A stretch of DNA of 45,517 nt from contig JAOZSR010000001.1 in the NCBI GenBank assembly GCA_029939575.1, positions 1 to 45,517 on the forward strand, written 5' to 3'. Under the pieces are notes generated by a model. That model was not told the DNA's origin and did not search any database. It saw only the letters and a list, made by a program, of their open reading frames with translations. Below are positions 44,822 through 45,517 of the stretch, one piece after another (position 1 is the first letter of the stretch; every line of letters begins with the position of its first letter). This stretch comes from Fidelibacterota bacterium. Its GTDB lineage: Bacteria; Fidelibacterota; UBA2242; JAOZSR01. The position numbers and the translations under genes were made by a program.

Positions 44822-45322
44822 TTATAGCATTGATTTTTTTAAAGTTGCAATTGCCAGGCTCATACGTTTTTCAATAGCTTTTTTGCTTATGTTAAGTCTT
44901 TCAGCAATTTCATCGTACCTAAGTTCATCTTTTCGACTCATTAAAAAAACTATTCTTTGTTTTTCCGGTAATCTAGCCAAAGATTTTTCATAATTATTTT
45001 TCAAACAAAGATATTCAACATAGTTTTCAGAATCTTTATTTTTTAAATTAAATTTTAATTCCTGCAAATATTCAGTTTTAATTTTTTGTCTTCTGAAAAA
45101 ATCAACAAACAATCCTTTGGCAATTTTATATAATAAAGACTTTGATTTTTTTTCATGATACTTATATTGTTTTTGCCAGATTTTCATAAATGTCTCTTGT
45201 GCAATATCAACAGCGATTTCAGTATCTCCTGACCGATAATAAATATAGTTTCTTATAGAATCAAAATATTTTATGTATAAAAGCTTAAATTCTTCTTTTG
45301 TCAAAGTATGCCCGATATCCAA
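44822..45322 (-). CDS. ECF RNA polymerase sigma factor (FecI-like)
   Basis: The 166-residue protein has the sigma-2 region (YIYYRSGDTEIAVDIAQETF, then MKIWQKQ) and the sigma-4 region (LPEKQRIVFLMSRKDELRY, EIAERLNISKKAIEKRMSLA) with no extra domain. It is the first gene of the sigma-FecR-receptor operon, with FecR 21 bases downstream. It is likely to transcribe its own operon. Confidence 0.93.
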   Translation of the reverse strand: MDIGHTLTKEEFKLLYIKYFDSIRNYIYYRSGDTEIAVDIAQETFMKIWQKQYKYHEKKSKSLLYKIAKGLFVDFFRRQKIKTEYLQELKFNLKNKDSENYVEYLCLKNNYEKSLARLPEKQRIVFLMSRKDELRYDEIAERLNISKKAIEKRMSLAIATLKKSML

Positions 45323-45394
45323 AATTCAATACACATCCCGCAACTAATTAAACTAACGAGTAATGGCTGCGGCATGTAAATAATTCATTTTATT

Positions 45395-45517
45395 TTATCC
45401 TCTGTCACTTTCACCATCTTCACCACGACAATCCTCATGGGCGCTTCTCATTTCTTCTTCATTATTAATTGTTACAGTAGAGTCACCTTCTTCAGTCTCA
45501 TATACAATATCAACCGG
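45395..45517 (-). CDS. C-terminus of an acidic protein (cut by window edge)
   Basis: The last 40 codons of a gene run in from the right edge. They read PVDIVYETEEGDSTVTINNE, then EEMRSAHEDCRGEDGESDRG and TAA. The pattern of a strand followed by TVTINNEEE and a late Cys in an Asp/Glu/Gly-rich tail is like extracellular proteins of unknown function in related phyla. No signal or start is visible. It is 72 bases upstream of the sigma factor gene. Confidence 0.5.
   Translation of the reverse strand, partial: PVDIVYETEEGDSTVTINNEEEMRSAHEDCRGEDGESDRG

Overview
The window is AT-rich and fits a member of the FCB superphylum, near Calditrichota/KSB1. This placement is an inference with no 16S rRNA to anchor it. 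The main signs are a large cohesin-repeat exoprotein ending in a FlgD-like/type IX-style tail (NFPNPFNPTT ... VYLYKI), an envelope rich in lipoproteins, a TonB receptor controlled by an ECF sigma/FecR pair, a SecA with a large insertion, and a bacterial microcompartment (BMC) locus of a kind known from such lineages.

Layout. At 1-4957 (minus strand) lie the start of a carbohydrate-type porin cotranscribed with a chemoreceptor, a decayed IS3-type transposase, a lipoprotein alpha/beta hydrolase and a secreted TPR protein. At 5257-11928 (plus) lie a REC-PAS-PAS-PAS-HisKA_2 hybrid kinase, two divergent QueC-like PP-loop paralogs followed by a repeat lipoprotein, and an M19 dipeptidase. An orphan E2 acyltransferase domain (minus) and a COG2509-type flavoprotein (plus) are divergent at 11942-14316. 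Then come a CtpA-type protease, an exbB-exbD-exbD-tonB operon with a strong terminator, an M29 aminopeptidase, a two-TM coiled-coil protein, and an overlapping cluster of nucleosidase, GT2 glycosyltransferase, ParB-like protein and SPL-family radical SAM enzyme. A Nudix hydrolase, nusB, secA, the cohesin exoprotein, tRNA-Leu(UAG), tig and clpP follow.

The most distinctive region is 34866-41392 (minus). It is a compact BMC operon: a SorC/DeoR-type regulator, an RpiB-DeoC fusion, a double-stacking-type BMC-T, a BMC-H, a BMC-P, a CoA-acylating aldehyde dehydrogenase, a second BMC-T and two more BMC-P. It matches the sugar-phosphate-utilising (SPU) class. DeoC would cleave 2-deoxyribose-5-phosphate to glyceraldehyde-3-phosphate and acetaldehyde inside the shell, and the dehydrogenase would turn acetaldehyde into acetyl-CoA. 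No phosphotransacylase, alcohol dehydrogenase or kinase is present here. Odd points are the fusion itself, an encapsulation-peptide-like helix and two Cys-x-Cys motifs in its linker, and Asp in place of the catalytic Cys in the RpiB half. A TTGACA-17-TAAACT promoter and two 10-bp direct repeats 21 bp apart sit at the head of the operon.

The right end (41511-45517, minus) is an ECF sigma factor, FecR anti-sigma factor and STN-domain TonB receptor, plus the C-terminus of an acidic protein cut by the window edge.
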